Positions 9,436-18,667 are shown, counted from the stretch's first letter. The stretch is DNA of 64,000 nucleotides from JAPLDB01 sp038230515 (GCA_038230515.1 JBBRND010000020.1:24705-88704), one strand, 5' to 3'. The notes: generated by a model not told the origin, from the sequence alone. A program made the numbers and translations.

Positions 9436-9706
9436 GAAAGAGATGTTTCGTGCACGGATAATCTTTTGATTTCAGTGCATTTTGATTAGGGAGATAAAGA
9501 TAACTAACTATTTATCAACTATCCAAACATTGTTTATGGAGTGGGAATCAATTCCCGAAAAATGGGATTCAATACCCTTGCTAACAACAACCCGCCCGTT
9601 GTTTATTTGCACTCATAAATTAACGTTCATTGAAAAAGGTTTAAGGTTTATAGTTTAACGCCTGAAGTTAGCAGCCCCCTGTAGGTAGAAGGCAGTAAGA
9701 AAAGAA

Positions 9707-9958
9707 GTGAAGAAAATAGAAAGGGAAACTACAGTGCCAGCCATTGTAACTACCACGCCAGCTATTGTAACTACTACGCCAGCGAACGTAACTACCACGC
9801 CCACGTTCGTAACTACTACGCCCACGTTCGTAACTACTACGCCCACGTGCGTAACTACCACGACCAGATGCGTGACTACTACGCCCACGAACGTAACTAC
9901 CACGCCCACGTGCGTAACTACCACGCCAGCGCGCGAAACAACCTTAACTAAAAGCTAA
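9707..9958 (+). CDS. Doubtful ORF: threonine/proline heptad-repeat peptide
   Basis: An 83-codon frame starting with GTG, almost wholly made of the heptad V-T-T-T-P-x-x, where x-x is PAI-, PAN-, PTF- or PTC-like. It would be an extended Thr/Pro-rich peptide without a signal sequence. The start codon is weak and the opposite strand is equally open (VVVTxVG heptads), so translation is uncertain. A point in favour is that the phase giving ANVTT here matches the ANVTS phase of the 14-residue repeat at 37841-38248, which also lies just upstream of a short hypothetical gene. Confidence 0.25.
   Translation: MKKIERETTVPAIVTTTPAIVTTTPANVTTTPTFVTTTPTFVTTTPTCVTTTTRCVTTTPTNVTTTPTCVTTTPARETTLTKS
9737..9925 (+). 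repeat. 21-bp tandem repeat, nine units
   Basis: Exactly nine 21-bp units (189 bp) plus a decayed tenth. The unit is roughly CCMrCnnnnGTAACTACYACG: the GTAACTAC and ACG parts are constant and the three or four bases before GTAAC vary (CATT, TATT, GAAC, GTTC, GTGC). The C/T change inside ACY is silent in both the plus-strand threonine frame and the minus-strand valine frame. The array ends about 120 bp before the start of the gene at 10048. Confidence 0.9.
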
Positions 9959-10047
9959 ACTACTTTAACAGAATTAGTATCTACCCTGAATAAAAGTTTT
10001 AGTATCAAGTTCATATATAAATTAAACAATTCTAAATTATCATTATT

Positions 10048-10725
10048 ATGAGTAAAAAGAAAGATTACATCCCAAGAGTGGATGCAGCATTTAACGACTG
10101 GCAGCTTAACCTGCTGGTACTAATTGTTGCCAATGCAGTGTCATGGGCAATTACGGCCGGAGATGTGACCGCACTAAGCGCGTTGCAAACTATTTTCGGA
10201 CCGCTCTATGCAAAATTTGCCGTAAAGGGCACACGCTCTAAAGCGGATGTTAAAGCTTACAAAGATTCGCGCAAAGCGTTCAAGGCAGCCATACGCAAAT
10301 TTGTGAAGCAGTGGCTTGCAAACAACTCGCTGGTTGCGGATGAACAGCGCGTTAAACTGGGCATACCTGTGCCGGACGGCTCGCGCACTCCGCGCCCGAA
10401 AATTACCGATGTGCCTTCAGTAATAGTAAGCAACCAGAAAGGTTCTGTGGAGCGGCTTCAGTTTCGCGCTCAAGCAGACAGCGACCGCCCCAGCTTGCAC
10501 CCGGAAGCAAACGGAGTGGAGATTCATTATGCAGTTGACAAAACAGTTACTACTATTGACGACTGCGACAAGGTGGTTATTATTTCCAAAGCCACCGTTC
10601 GCATACCAATGGATCCTGTTAAAGCGGGTAAAATGTTTACCGGTTATGCCCGCTGGATAAACAGCAGCGACCCCGGCAAAAGCGGACCCTATACTCCGCC
10701 CTTTAACGGACGCATTGCGGAATAG
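10048..10725 (+). CDS. Short Bacteroidota hypothetical protein (YIPRVDAAFNDWQ type)
   Basis: A 225-residue protein with no signal peptide. The N-terminus DYIPRVDAAFNDWQLNLL resembles a widespread family of Bacteroidota proteins of unknown function starting with a YIPxxDxxFNxW motif. Residues 1-105 are helical and alanine-rich. A turn-rich segment (DGSRTPRPKITDVPS) leads to a C-terminal half with beta-strand character, ending ARWINSSDPGKSGPYTPPFNG, like a fibronectin-III-type fold. No enzymatic motif is visible. A perfect palindromic hairpin follows 55 bp downstream. The nearby 21-bp tandem array recalls the arrangement at 37.1-38.2 kb. Confidence 0.7.
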   Translation: MSKKKDYIPRVDAAFNDWQLNLLVLIVANAVSWAITAGDVTALSALQTIFGPLYAKFAVKGTRSKADVKAYKDSRKAFKAAIRKFVKQWLANNSLVADEQRVKLGIPVPDGSRTPRPKITDVPSVIVSNQKGSVERLQFRAQADSDRPSLHPEANGVEIHYAVDKTVTTIDDCDKVVIISKATVRIPMDPVKAGKMFTGYARWINSSDPGKSGPYTPPFNGRIAE

Positions 10726-10780
10726 CTGTAACCGTTACTGGTTATCTGTTACATGATATACAGAAGATCAGCTAATTTTA

Positions 10781-10806
10781 TAGCCCACGGTTTAAACCGT
10801 GGGCTA
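10781..10806 (+). terminator. Perfect 26-bp palindrome, probable terminator
   Basis: TAGCCCACGG followed by TTTAAA and CCGTGGGCTA forms a perfect self-complementary stem, followed by TTTG. It lies 55 bp behind the gene at 10048-10725 and could terminate it. The sequence is also of the kind seen as a dispersed REP-like palindrome. Confidence 0.6.
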
Positions 10807-10971
10807 TTTGTTTGAGGTTTCAGTGTTCGGATTTATTGTAGTATCGCCTCCAGCTTCAGAAACACACAATTGATTTTTGTACATTCACCCACGCTAATCA
10901 GCGATTCGAATAATACTTGAAAAATATTCAAAATGATTTGCGCACCTTTCGCAAACCAAAATATTGGAGTC

Positions 10972-12498
10972 ATGAAAAAGATTTTCTACTTGCTCGTATT
11001 CGGTTTTACTTTTTGTGTTTTTAACTCCGGCTTTTGTCAGATGCCACCGGCTGAGTGGCAACACTATTACGGTGGAACGGTTGGTGAAGAAGCTACATCT
11101 GTGCAACAAACAAATGATGGAGGATATATTATCGGAGGAAATTCTCAATCGTCTGATGGAGATGTTACCGGTCATCATGGCGAAAATGATTGCTGGATTG
11201 TAAAAACAGATTCTTCAGGCAATCTTCAATGGGAGAAATCATTGGGAGGTTCCTATGATGATTACAGCATTTCTGTAAAGCAAATTCGTGATGGTGGATA
11301 CATTGTTTTATGCAAAACATCTTCCAATGATGGAGATGTAACAGTCTTGAAAGGATATCAAAACTTTTGGATTGTAAAATTAAGCAGTTCAGGAAACATA
11401 GAATGGCAAAAAACTTTTGGTGGCAGTTATTATGATACTCCTGTTGCTATTGAGCAAACAATTGACAATGGTTTTATAGCGGCAGGTTTTACTCAATCAA
11501 ATGACAGCGATGTTTCAGGTAATCATGGCGGAAAAGATTATTGGATTGTAAAGATTGACAGCATCGGTAATTTGCAATGGCAAAAATGCTACGGTGGCTC
11601 TCTTGATGATGAAGCGTATGATATTTGTCAGGTAACAGATGGTAGTTATGTAGTTGTTGGTCATTCAAACTCCGATGATGGAGATGTTCTTAATGCTGAT
11701 ACTAGTTGGGGATGTAGCTGGATTATCAAACTAGATAGCATTGGCAATTTAGTTTCACAAAGAGTTTTTAATATTTCACCTGGCGGAGTTCCTGACAGCA
11801 TGAAATATGTATCAAATGTTACACCAACTCTCAACAATGGTGTCGTTGTAGCAGGATCCTATTCATTTCGTCCAGGTGGTGTTCAAGGGAGATATATCTA
11901 TACTGAAAAATTTGATTCAGCACTAAATACAGTTTGGGACAAAAATTACGGGAGCCACGAATATCAATATCAATACGCCTCTTGCGGTGATATTCAACCA
12001 ACCAACGATGGGGGATATGTAATTTCTGCATGGTTTGATGATTGGGTAAGATATGATATTATTAAAATTGACAACGCAGGAAACTATGATTGGGATACTT
12101 CTTTCTGTTGTTCTATGATCGGTTATGCTTATACCAAACAAACTACTGATGGAGGATATATTTTTGCTAATCATTGGGCTGGGAATGCCGACAATTATTG
12201 GGTAATCAAATTTGGCTACAACACTACATTGGTAAATGAAAATACGATCCTGAATTCCGACCTTGCCGCTAACCTCACCATCCATTCCCTCACGCTCTCT
12301 TTCACCTCTCTCGAATCTGCAAACCTGCGGCTTGCCGTTACTGACATCACCGGCAGAATCATCCTCACCCAACCCATCACCGCCACGCCTGGCATCAACA
12401 AAAAAGAAATACCCGTTGGCAATATTGCACAGGGAGTGTATGTAATTACGCTGAGTGGAGCAGGAGGGATGGTGAGTGGGAAGGTGGTAAAGGAGTGA
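10972..12498 (+). CDS. Secreted repeat protein with T9SS type A sorting domain
   Basis: A 508-residue exported protein. I take the ATG at 10972 because it opens a clean signal peptide (MKKIFYLLVFGFTFCVFNSGFCQ). The in-frame ATG at 10933 would put 13 polar residues in front of it. The body has repeats of about 55 residues with the consensus QTxDGGYIxxGxSxSxDGDV ... DxWIVKxDSxGNLQWQKxxGGS, likely a beta-propeller. It is related to the protein at 5620-7152. Residues from about 430 are a T9SS sorting domain (DITGRII ... GINKKEIPVGNIAQGVYVITLSG ... KVVKE). The DNA of the last ~250 bp is visibly richer in C and G than the body. The sorting domain closely resembles that of the next secreted gene at 13078. 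Confidence 0.85.
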   Translation: MKKIFYLLVFGFTFCVFNSGFCQMPPAEWQHYYGGTVGEEATSVQQTNDGGYIIGGNSQSSDGDVTGHHGENDCWIVKTDSSGNLQWEKSLGGSYDDYSISVKQIRDGGYIVLCKTSSNDGDVTVLKGYQNFWIVKLSSSGNIEWQKTFGGSYYDTPVAIEQTIDNGFIAAGFTQSNDSDVSGNHGGKDYWIVKIDSIGNLQWQKCYGGSLDDEAYDICQVTDGSYVVVGHSNSDDGDVLNADTSWGCSWIIKLDSIGNLVSQRVFNISPGGVPDSMKYVSNVTPTLNNGVVVAGSYSFRPGGVQGRYIYTEKFDSALNTVWDKNYGSHEYQYQYASCGDIQPTNDGGYVISAWFDDWVRYDIIKIDNAGNYDWDTSFCCSMIGYAYTKQTTDGGYIFANHWAGNADNYWVIKFGYNTTLVNENTILNSDLAANLTIHSLTLSFTSLESANLRLAVTDITGRIILTQPITATPGINKKEIPVGNIAQGVYVITLSGAGGMVSGKVVKE

Positions 12499-12502
12499 GA
12501 CA

Positions 12503-12592
12503 AGTTAATTGAGTAAACGGAGTTGATTAAGTTAATTGAGGAAGAGGTTTTTACCAATTAACTCAATTACCTTATTAAACTTAATTAACCTG
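12503..12592. repeat. A/T-rich imperfect inverted repeat (TTAATTGAG family)
   Basis: Repeated TTAATTGAG and CTCAATTAA words make two arms of about 36 bp that can fold into a long imperfect hairpin, between the T9SS gene and the convergent small gene at 12733-12912. It may act as a bidirectional terminator. A similar element lies at 22027-22119 behind another T9SS gene. Confidence 0.55.
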
Positions 12593-12669
12593 CCCCTATA
12601 GATAGCGCGCAGCGTAGAACAATAAACTTTTTTGCTCTGTCAGTTTGCACAAACCAACAAAAGGGAGAC

Positions 12670-12726
12670 ATGACAAGTCAACCCCACGTTACCATCAGGA
12701 AAAATAAAAACGGAAAAGTCGTTTAG
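12670..12726 (+). CDS. Possible 18-aa microprotein
   Basis: A short frame MTSQPHVTIRKNKNGKVV preceded by AAAGGGAGAC, one of the few good Shine-Dalgarno-like sequences in the window. It is convergent with the small gene at 12733-12912. It could be a real microprotein or a chance frame; nothing else supports it. Confidence 0.2.
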   Translation: MTSQPHVTIRKNKNGKVV

Positions 12727-12732
12727 AGATTC

Positions 12733-12912
12733 TTAAACAATCACCTTCGCATTCGGGTAGCGAACCTCCCAAAGCTTAAAAGCTTCCATATCAGGAAGAG
12801 TAACGCGCGTGCGCGCATCCAATTGTACACGGATGGTTGCCTTGGTAGATTTTTGCTTTAGAATAGGATTCGTCTGGCGTCTTGCAGGGGGGAGATTTTT
12901 CATTACAAACAT
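12733..12912 (-). CDS. Small basic hypothetical protein
   Basis: Up to 59 residues from the ATG at 12910-12912, or 56 from the ATG at 12901-12903, which is equally good. The protein is basic with a coherent composition: KNLPPARRQTNPILKQKS, then RVQLDARTRVTLPDMEAFKLWEVRYPNAKVIV, which looks like a strand-helix-strand module. A longer frame runs upstream over the divergent gene at 13078, but that part has cysteine- and serine-rich out-of-frame character, so I restrict the gene to this end. Function unknown. Confidence 0.45.
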   Translation of the reverse strand: MFVMKNLPPARRQTNPILKQKSTKATIRVQLDARTRVTLPDMEAFKLWEVRYPNAKVIV

Positions 12913-13077
12913 AGCGCGAAGGTAGTAAAAAAAGAGTGTGCTGCAACAGAATAATAAATAGTTATCAGCAACGTGGTTCTGCAACACCCTTTCTTTGATG
13001 GCTTTTACCTTGCTTGAAAATAATTTGTTAGCATTTTTTCTTTTTCTACGTTTGCGCAACAAACCAAAATTCATACT

Positions 13078-15534
13078 ATGAAAAACAAACTTATACTCCT
13101 TGTTCTTCTTGGTGCTACTATTGCAGCGACTGCACAAAATCCGCAACTGTGGAGTACTACGCTTTACGGAGGTGCACTTGGTGGCGGCAACATCTTTCAG
13201 ATTAACGGAGACGGAACCAGCTTTGCAAACCGCTATTCTTTTTCTGCACCTTATGTGGCGGAATACACAATGGTGCTTGCAACAAATAATACTCTCTACG
13301 GAATAACTGGCGGAGGAGGAGCTAACGGGGTAGGGGTTATTTTCACTGTTGATCCTGTAAGCAATATCTATACAGAAATATTTGATTTTGCCATTGCCAC
13401 CGGCAGCAATCCTAACGGGCATTTGATACAAGCCGCCAACGGAAAGCTTTACGGGCTTGCCAACAGAGGTGGTGCATACAACAGAGGTGCTATCTTCAGC
13501 TATGATTATACGACAGGAACGTATGCCGATCTTTATGACTTCAATGTTCAGGGCAATACGCCCTATGGCAATTTGGTGCAGGCAGCCAACGGCATGCTTT
13601 ACGGTATGACCTACTCTGGTGGAAACTCGAATGAGGGCACTATCTTCAGCTACGATATAGCATCTGCAACATTTAACAGTTTGTACAGTTTCGATGGAAT
13701 CGGTGGCGCATCACCTTATGGTTCTCTTATGCAGGCAAGTAACGGATTGCTTTATGGAATGACGTATCAGGGAGGCATCAATGACTATGGAGTTATTTTC
13801 TCTTTTGATCCGGTCACTTCCTCTTATGTCGATATCTATGATTTTCCTGACAGCACTGGTTCATTTCCTCAAGGCAGTTTAATACAGGCAACTGACGGAA
13901 ATCTTTATGGGATGACCTCCTCCGGTGGTGTGAATAGTGGGGGAGTCCTCTTCCGCTTCAATATTTCTTCCGGTGTTTATGCAGATATTTGGGACATGAT
14001 TGGTCAGCCCTTTGGAGATGTTATTCAAAGCAGCAATGGATTGCTTTACGGAATGTCAAATTATGGTGGACTAAACAGTCAGGGTAATATCTTTAAGTAT
14101 GATATAGCATCCGGAACGTACAATGATATTTATAGTTTTCTTAATTCTGATGGAAGCATACCGTATGCATCGCTTACAGAGGTAGGTGCAGGAATGCTTT
14201 ATGGAATGGCCAGTATGGGAGGCAATAACAACTACGGAGTTGTATTTGTATGCGACATACTTGGCATCTTTCAAAAGCTTCACGACTATCCCGGCAATGA
14301 AGGTTGTTTTCCTGATGCATCCATCACACAGGCAGACAATGGATTATTTTACGGATTGACCAATGCTGGAGGTACAAATGACGCGGGAATAATTTACAGT
14401 TTTCGCCCGTCTGATAGCGACTACCACGTAGTCTATAATTTTGACATGACTCATGGAGGAAGCCCGGTTGGCAGTATGATTAAGGCAACCAACGGTAAGT
14501 TATATGGCGTAGTTCCTTATGGAGGAGCCAATGGAGAGGGAGTTCTGTACAGTTTTGATCCTTCAACAAATACGTATGCTGATCTTTTTGATTTTATTGA
14601 TACGACCGGTTTCTTGCCGTGGCGCGATCTCCTTCAGGCAACTAACGGAAAACTGTATGGTTATGCAAGAACCGGTGGGCTAAACAATAACGGTGCATTG
14701 TTCAGCTTCGACATCACTACGCAGACCTATGCTGATGTGCATGATTTTTCTGCTGCTGAAGGAAGAATATCCAGCGGAACCCCGATGCAGGCAAGCAACG
14801 GGTTAATTTACGGACTAACCCGCAACGGAGGCGCAAATAATGTTGGCATTATTTTCAGCTTCAACACCTCTAACAATGTACTTGCACCGGTGTACGATAT
14901 GGATGCGCTGACGGGCAACAACTGTTGGGGACGGCTTACTGAAGCATCCAATGGCTTTCTTTACGGAGTTACAGAACTTGGAGGAGGCAATGGATATGGA
15001 ACGCTCTTTAGTTTCAATACTGCAAACAGTGCTTACGCAGTTGTTCATCATTTTGATTTTACACAAGGCGGCTATCCATATCGCAGCATGACCAGGGCTA
15101 GCAACGGCATTCTCTATGGCAGTGCTGATGGGGGTGCTGGTAATGGAGGAGTTCTGTATAGCTATAACACTGTATCTGGAATCTATGTCGAAACCTACGA
15201 CTTCAATGGAGTAAACGGAAACTATGCGAATGATCTTATTGAATACGACTCCACTCTGAATGCAGTATCTGATTTGAGCAAAGAAAATTCAATTATTATT
15301 TCGCCTAATCCTGTGCATGGCAATGGGGTCATTACTTTCTACTCTGCGTCTTCCGAAATACTAAGCATGACTCTTTCTGACATCACCGGCAGAGTACTTA
15401 TAGCAGAAACAATCACCGCTAGCTCCGGCAAAAACAAAAAAGAAATAATTACTGGCGAGTTGGCGAAGGGGGTTTATGTTGTTACATTGAGTGGAGCAAA
15501 AAGGAACGTGAGTGAGAAGATTATTAAGGAATAA
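13078..15534 (+). CDS. Secreted GloVer-repeat protein with T9SS sorting domain
   Basis: An 818-residue exported protein. The signal peptide is residues 1-20 (KLILLVLLGATIAATAQ). Residues 25-730 hold about 13 tandem repeats of roughly 50 residues with the consensus GxLYGMTxxGGxNxxGxIFSYDxxTxxYxxxYxFxxxxGxxPxGxLxQAxNG. This is the repeat catalogued as choice-of-anchor tandem repeat GloVer, expected to form a large beta structure at the cell surface. The C-terminal ~80 residues are a T9SS type A sorting domain (ISPNPVHGNG ... SDITGRVLIAETITA ... GELAKGVYVVTLSG ... EKIIKE), nearly the same module as in the gene at 10972. A hairpin lies 31 bp downstream. No ligand or enzymatic activity can be inferred. 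Confidence 0.88.
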   Translation: MKNKLILLVLLGATIAATAQNPQLWSTTLYGGALGGGNIFQINGDGTSFANRYSFSAPYVAEYTMVLATNNTLYGITGGGGANGVGVIFTVDPVSNIYTEIFDFAIATGSNPNGHLIQAANGKLYGLANRGGAYNRGAIFSYDYTTGTYADLYDFNVQGNTPYGNLVQAANGMLYGMTYSGGNSNEGTIFSYDIASATFNSLYSFDGIGGASPYGSLMQASNGLLYGMTYQGGINDYGVIFSFDPVTSSYVDIYDFPDSTGSFPQGSLIQATDGNLYGMTSSGGVNSGGVLFRFNISSGVYADIWDMIGQPFGDVIQSSNGLLYGMSNYGGLNSQGNIFKYDIASGTYNDIYSFLNSDGSIPYASLTEVGAGMLYGMASMGGNNNYGVVFVCDILGIFQKLHDYPGNEGCFPDASITQADNGLFYGLTNAGGTNDAGIIYSFRPSDSDYHVVYNFDMTHGGSPVGSMIKATNGKLYGVVPYGGANGEGVLYSFDPSTNTYADLFDFIDTTGFLPWRDLLQATNGKLYGYARTGGLNNNGALFSFDITTQTYADVHDFSAAEGRISSGTPMQASNGLIYGLTRNGGANNVGIIFSFNTSNNVLAPVYDMDALTGNNCWGRLTEASNGFLYGVTELGGGNGYGTLFSFNTANSAYAVVHHFDFTQGGYPYRSMTRASNGILYGSADGGAGNGGVLYSYNTVSGIYVETYDFNGVNGNYANDLIEYDSTLNAVSDLSKENSIIISPNPVHGNGVITFYSASSEILSMTLSDITGRVLIAETITASSGKNKKEIITGELAKGVYVVTLSGAKRNVSEKIIKE

Positions 15535-15565
15535 CTTTGCCAAATCTCAGCTACGCTTTAAACAA

Positions 15566-15593
15566 GCAACGCCACCTTACGGGGTGGCGTTGC
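15566..15593 (+). terminator. Hairpin after the GloVer-repeat gene
   Basis: GCAACGCCACC and GGTGGCGTTGC form an 11-bp stem with a 6-base loop, 31 bp after the stop. There is no long T-run on the plus strand, so it may slow or terminate transcription or stabilise the 3' end. Confidence 0.6.
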
Positions 15594-15696
15594 ATTGAAA
15601 CAAATAATAACCATTAAACCCTTAAACTCAATTCAAATTCTTATTGTTGTTTTGTCTGTTACTTTTAACAGGTAACAATTAACGAATAATTTTTTT

Positions 15697-18447
15697 CTAC
15701 TTTTCAGAGATGATAAACTTGTTTCTCAAAACATCATCACCGTTCACTGCAGTTACAAAATAAATGCTGCCGTTTCTGCGATAGGTTTCGTCTATACTAA
15801 TATCAAGTCCGCCATCTGCCATATTCATTTTTACTGGAATAGATCTTCCTTCAGCATCCTGCACAGTAATCTGGTAAGTGCTTAAATCATTATCGGCATA
15901 GCGTAGATGAATATCGCTTCCATTGTTCACGGTAGGATAAACATCAAAGGCACTCCGCGAACTGCTTTTTACACTTACAGAAGGATAGGTGGTTTCTTCA
16001 CCATCGTAATCAACTTGCTTTATCCTATAGTAAGATACTCCGAATAATGGACTACCATCCACGGATTCGTAATGACGGATGCTGGTTGAATTACCTGCCC
16101 CTTCCACAATAGCAATGGTTGAGAAGTGCGCATTATCAGCAGAACGCTCTACGATAAATCGTGCGTTGTTCAGTTCTGATTCTGTAACCCAGTTTACATA
16201 TACCTTATGGTTTGAGAGAGAAGCTCTGAATTCTGCCAAAGACACCGGCAGCGGATTGCCACCACCCGGAGGGTTTGCAAGAGCGAAATAATTATTGAAT
16301 ACATTGAAAGTAGCGGAGGTAATGTTTCCTGTACCGTTGGCTGTACCCACTCCACCTACATTGATCCACTGAGCAGCACCATTATCATGTACTACACGAA
16401 GGGAGGCGAAATCGAGTACAAGGTCATCTAAGCTATAATACATCTGTATTTTGGCATTCGTAAAATTACCAATCGCCTGACGGATAAATTTTACATAGCG
16501 GACTGAGGATACATTTGCAATAGAAGCCGGCTTGGTATAAGGAAGGGCAGAAGCTGGAGAGTTAAATACTTCGGCACGGTATGTTACGGAAGTAGCATTG
16601 CTGTGCTTGATAGTAGTAACCACCGGTCTCCACACGTTTGTTTTTCCAATCGGGAATGTTTTCACCGTGCTTGCAGCAGTTGCCTGGGTGTGAACCATCG
16701 GTCCGTCAACATAAGAGGAAGCAGAACCAAGGTTTGCATTTGCAAGTGAAGTGCAGGTAAGAATATTTATATTCGTGGTGAAGAGTTTTCCGTTGACCAT
16801 GCTTAGGAAGTTGGTTACGTTTTCTGCTCTGTTCAGCGTAATACCGCTCGCATTGTTAATTGTGAGATTGTAAAATGAAGTGTTGACTGTGCCACCGATT
16901 GCCTGTGGCCCCGCTACGTTAAAAGTAACAGTACTCTGACGTGCGGTAAAAAATCCCAGGTTATACAGTGCATTGCCTCCGGCAGTGGTACCGAGTAAGG
17001 TCATTTGTTTGGTATCACCAGCAGTGCCCGCAATAGAGCGAATGTCGAACGTTTTATTCGCATCAATATAAAGAGAAAGTAACTTAAAGTCTGCTGTTGT
17101 ATTTTGCGCAGTACGTAGGGAAATTGCTGCTCCAGCCGACCCCGTAATTTCGAAATTAGGATAGGTAGCGTTGGCATACGGAGTAAAACTGAATGTTTTT
17201 CCGGTTGCAGTAGATGCATTTCCGAATTGAACCAATCCACCGGTAGTTGTTACCGTTCCTGCCGATCCGTTAATGGCAAAGTCGGTGGTAGAAGTTCCGG
17301 TACTGTTTGGAGTTTGAAGAATAATTGTTCCTGCACTCATAAAGAATGAACTATTTGCAACATTGTTCACGCAGAATACAGAACGTGTGCTTCCTGTTGT
17401 TCCCGTATTAAGATTCAGGGTTCCTCCCGTCATTCTGAAACTGAATGGATCAAGCGCAGAACCGCCACCAAAGCAAATACCACCTTTTACATTCATCGTA
17501 CCGCTTGATATTTCGAGATAAGGAACAAATGCACCGTTTTGGTCAGTGCTGATACCCATGGTACCTGCTGCGCTTCCAACATTGGCAGTACCTCCATTTA
17601 TATAAATAGCGCCCTGTAGCACAAGAGTAGTTCCTGCAGGCACAAAATTGATAGTACCTCGCGGAATTTTTACAATGGAATTTTGCCCAATAGTATAAGT
17701 AGCAATAGCAGGGCCAATCGTAAATGCGCCAACATTGTTATGATTGTAAGTTCCGTAAACTAACGATAACGTGCGTATGCCAAGTTCGAAATTGTTTGTT
17801 TGCACATCCATCATGTTTGCAGTAGTTGTAATCTTGCTCAAAGTAACCTGGTTTAAATCCCAGATACCTGTGCCGGTAATCAATGAATTTCTGTTTGTGT
17901 TAAACGTAAGATTTACAATTTGATTTGCTGCTACATAAAAATCAACCACACCATAATTGGTAAAGTCACCACCAACCAAACAACTGTGCGAACGAATTGT
18001 GGCAGTATTGTATCTGAATATAGCCCCTGTATTCATCGTCAGATCACCTGAAACAGTGAGTACATAGTTGGCTGCACTCTTATACTCCAGAATGCCCGAT
18101 ACACCTTGTCCGATATTGAGTGTTGCGCAGTTAACAGATGCGTTAATGTAAATAGTAAAACCATCACCGATGTTGGCAATGTCACCCGCTTTAGGATACG
18201 TGCCCGTGTTGGTAGCATTACCATAAGTAACAGTGCTCCAGGTAGCGTTCACTGCCCAATTACCCCCGCTTGTTCTCGAGTAATAAGTAGTTGCAAAAGT
18301 TTGCATGGAAAGAAATACAAGTGCAAGCGCAACAAGAGCATCGGTAACTGTCCTTTGCTTTGGTTTGCTTGTTTGTTTTTTCTCTTTGGCGATTTGCTTT
18401 ACGCTGTTCACGTAATTAATCATTGTTTGAAGAAAAGATTTTTTCAT
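15697..18447 (-). CDS. Large secreted beta-helix-like protein with T9SS sorting domain
   Basis: A 916-residue surface protein. The N-terminus has an unusually long basic leader (about residues 1-33) before the hydrophobic signal core VTDALVALALVFLSMQTFA. The next ~600 residues are rich in G, T, N and S with short strands (LNIGQGVSGILEYKSA, DLTMNTGAIFRY), typical of a right-handed beta-helix. The opening GGNWAVNATWSTVTYGN ... AGDIANIGDGFTI resembles G8-like domains. Around residue 740 a segment PVSLAEFRASLSNHKVYVNWVTESELNNARFIVERSADN is the fibronectin-like module that often precedes sorting domains. The last ~80 residues (AFDVYPTVNNG ... NKFIISEK) are a divergent type A sorting domain. The protein at 52301 has the same architecture. 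Confidence 0.82.
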   Translation of the reverse strand: MKKSFLQTMINYVNSVKQIAKEKKQTSKPKQRTVTDALVALALVFLSMQTFATTYYSRTSGGNWAVNATWSTVTYGNATNTGTYPKAGDIANIGDGFTIYINASVNCATLNIGQGVSGILEYKSAANYVLTVSGDLTMNTGAIFRYNTATIRSHSCLVGGDFTNYGVVDFYVAANQIVNLTFNTNRNSLITGTGIWDLNQVTLSKITTTANMMDVQTNNFELGIRTLSLVYGTYNHNNVGAFTIGPAIATYTIGQNSIVKIPRGTINFVPAGTTLVLQGAIYINGGTANVGSAAGTMGISTDQNGAFVPYLEISSGTMNVKGGICFGGGSALDPFSFRMTGGTLNLNTGTTGSTRSVFCVNNVANSSFFMSAGTIILQTPNSTGTSTTDFAINGSAGTVTTTGGLVQFGNASTATGKTFSFTPYANATYPNFEITGSAGAAISLRTAQNTTADFKLLSLYIDANKTFDIRSIAGTAGDTKQMTLLGTTAGGNALYNLGFFTARQSTVTFNVAGPQAIGGTVNTSFYNLTINNASGITLNRAENVTNFLSMVNGKLFTTNINILTCTSLANANLGSASSYVDGPMVHTQATAASTVKTFPIGKTNVWRPVVTTIKHSNATSVTYRAEVFNSPASALPYTKPASIANVSSVRYVKFIRQAIGNFTNAKIQMYYSLDDLVLDFASLRVVHDNGAAQWINVGGVGTANGTGNITSATFNVFNNYFALANPPGGGNPLPVSLAEFRASLSNHKVYVNWVTESELNNARFIVERSADNAHFSTIAIVEGAGNSTSIRHYESVDGSPLFGVSYYRIKQVDYDGEETTYPSVSVKSSSRSAFDVYPTVNNGSDIHLRYADNDLSTYQITVQDAEGRSIPVKMNMADGGLDISIDETYRRNGSIYFVTAVNGDDVLRNKFIISEK

Positions 18448-18667
18448 AGTGTTTATTTTTATTCCCGTGTGAGGGCTGTTTGTGTTACAAGCAAGTTATT
18501 CGAAAAGCACCCTGTTCAGTTGCCCCTACATTGCGTAGGTCTTACATGTGTAAGATTTTATTCAAAAGTGAATTAAGAAAATATGTCTGATGGCTTCTTG
18601 CCAGTTTCTTGCTTTATCAATCAGTGTCAGGTAGCCTGTAATTATCCCTGGAATAACTTTTTCCAGT

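Larger units (their letters stand above)
9436..10047. other. Intergenic region holding a 21-bp tandem array
   Basis: The 612 bp between divergent genes contain the 21-bp minisatellite (9737-9925), flanked by unremarkable A/T-rich sequence. Both strands stay open through the array because 21 is a multiple of three. I see no terminator here. Confidence 0.6.

Noticed and set aside
8806..9489. 227-codon plus-strand frame opposite the response-regulator-like gene
   Set aside because: It is antisense to a recognisable receiver/HTH protein and has no family resemblance or signal sequence.
9655..9924. Minus-strand valine-rich frame in the 21-bp array
   Set aside because: Openness follows from the repeat period being a multiple of three. 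VVVTxVG would be an extremely hydrophobic chain, and there is no phase match with the 42-bp array.
9737..9925. 21-bp array as a CRISPR
   Set aside because: Units are contiguous with no unique spacers. It is a tandem repeat.
12733..13431. 232-codon minus-strand frame across the start of the GloVer-repeat gene
   Set aside because: Only its last 59 codons look like protein; the rest is antisense to a clear signal peptide and repeats and is rich in Cys and Ser. I kept only 12733-12912.
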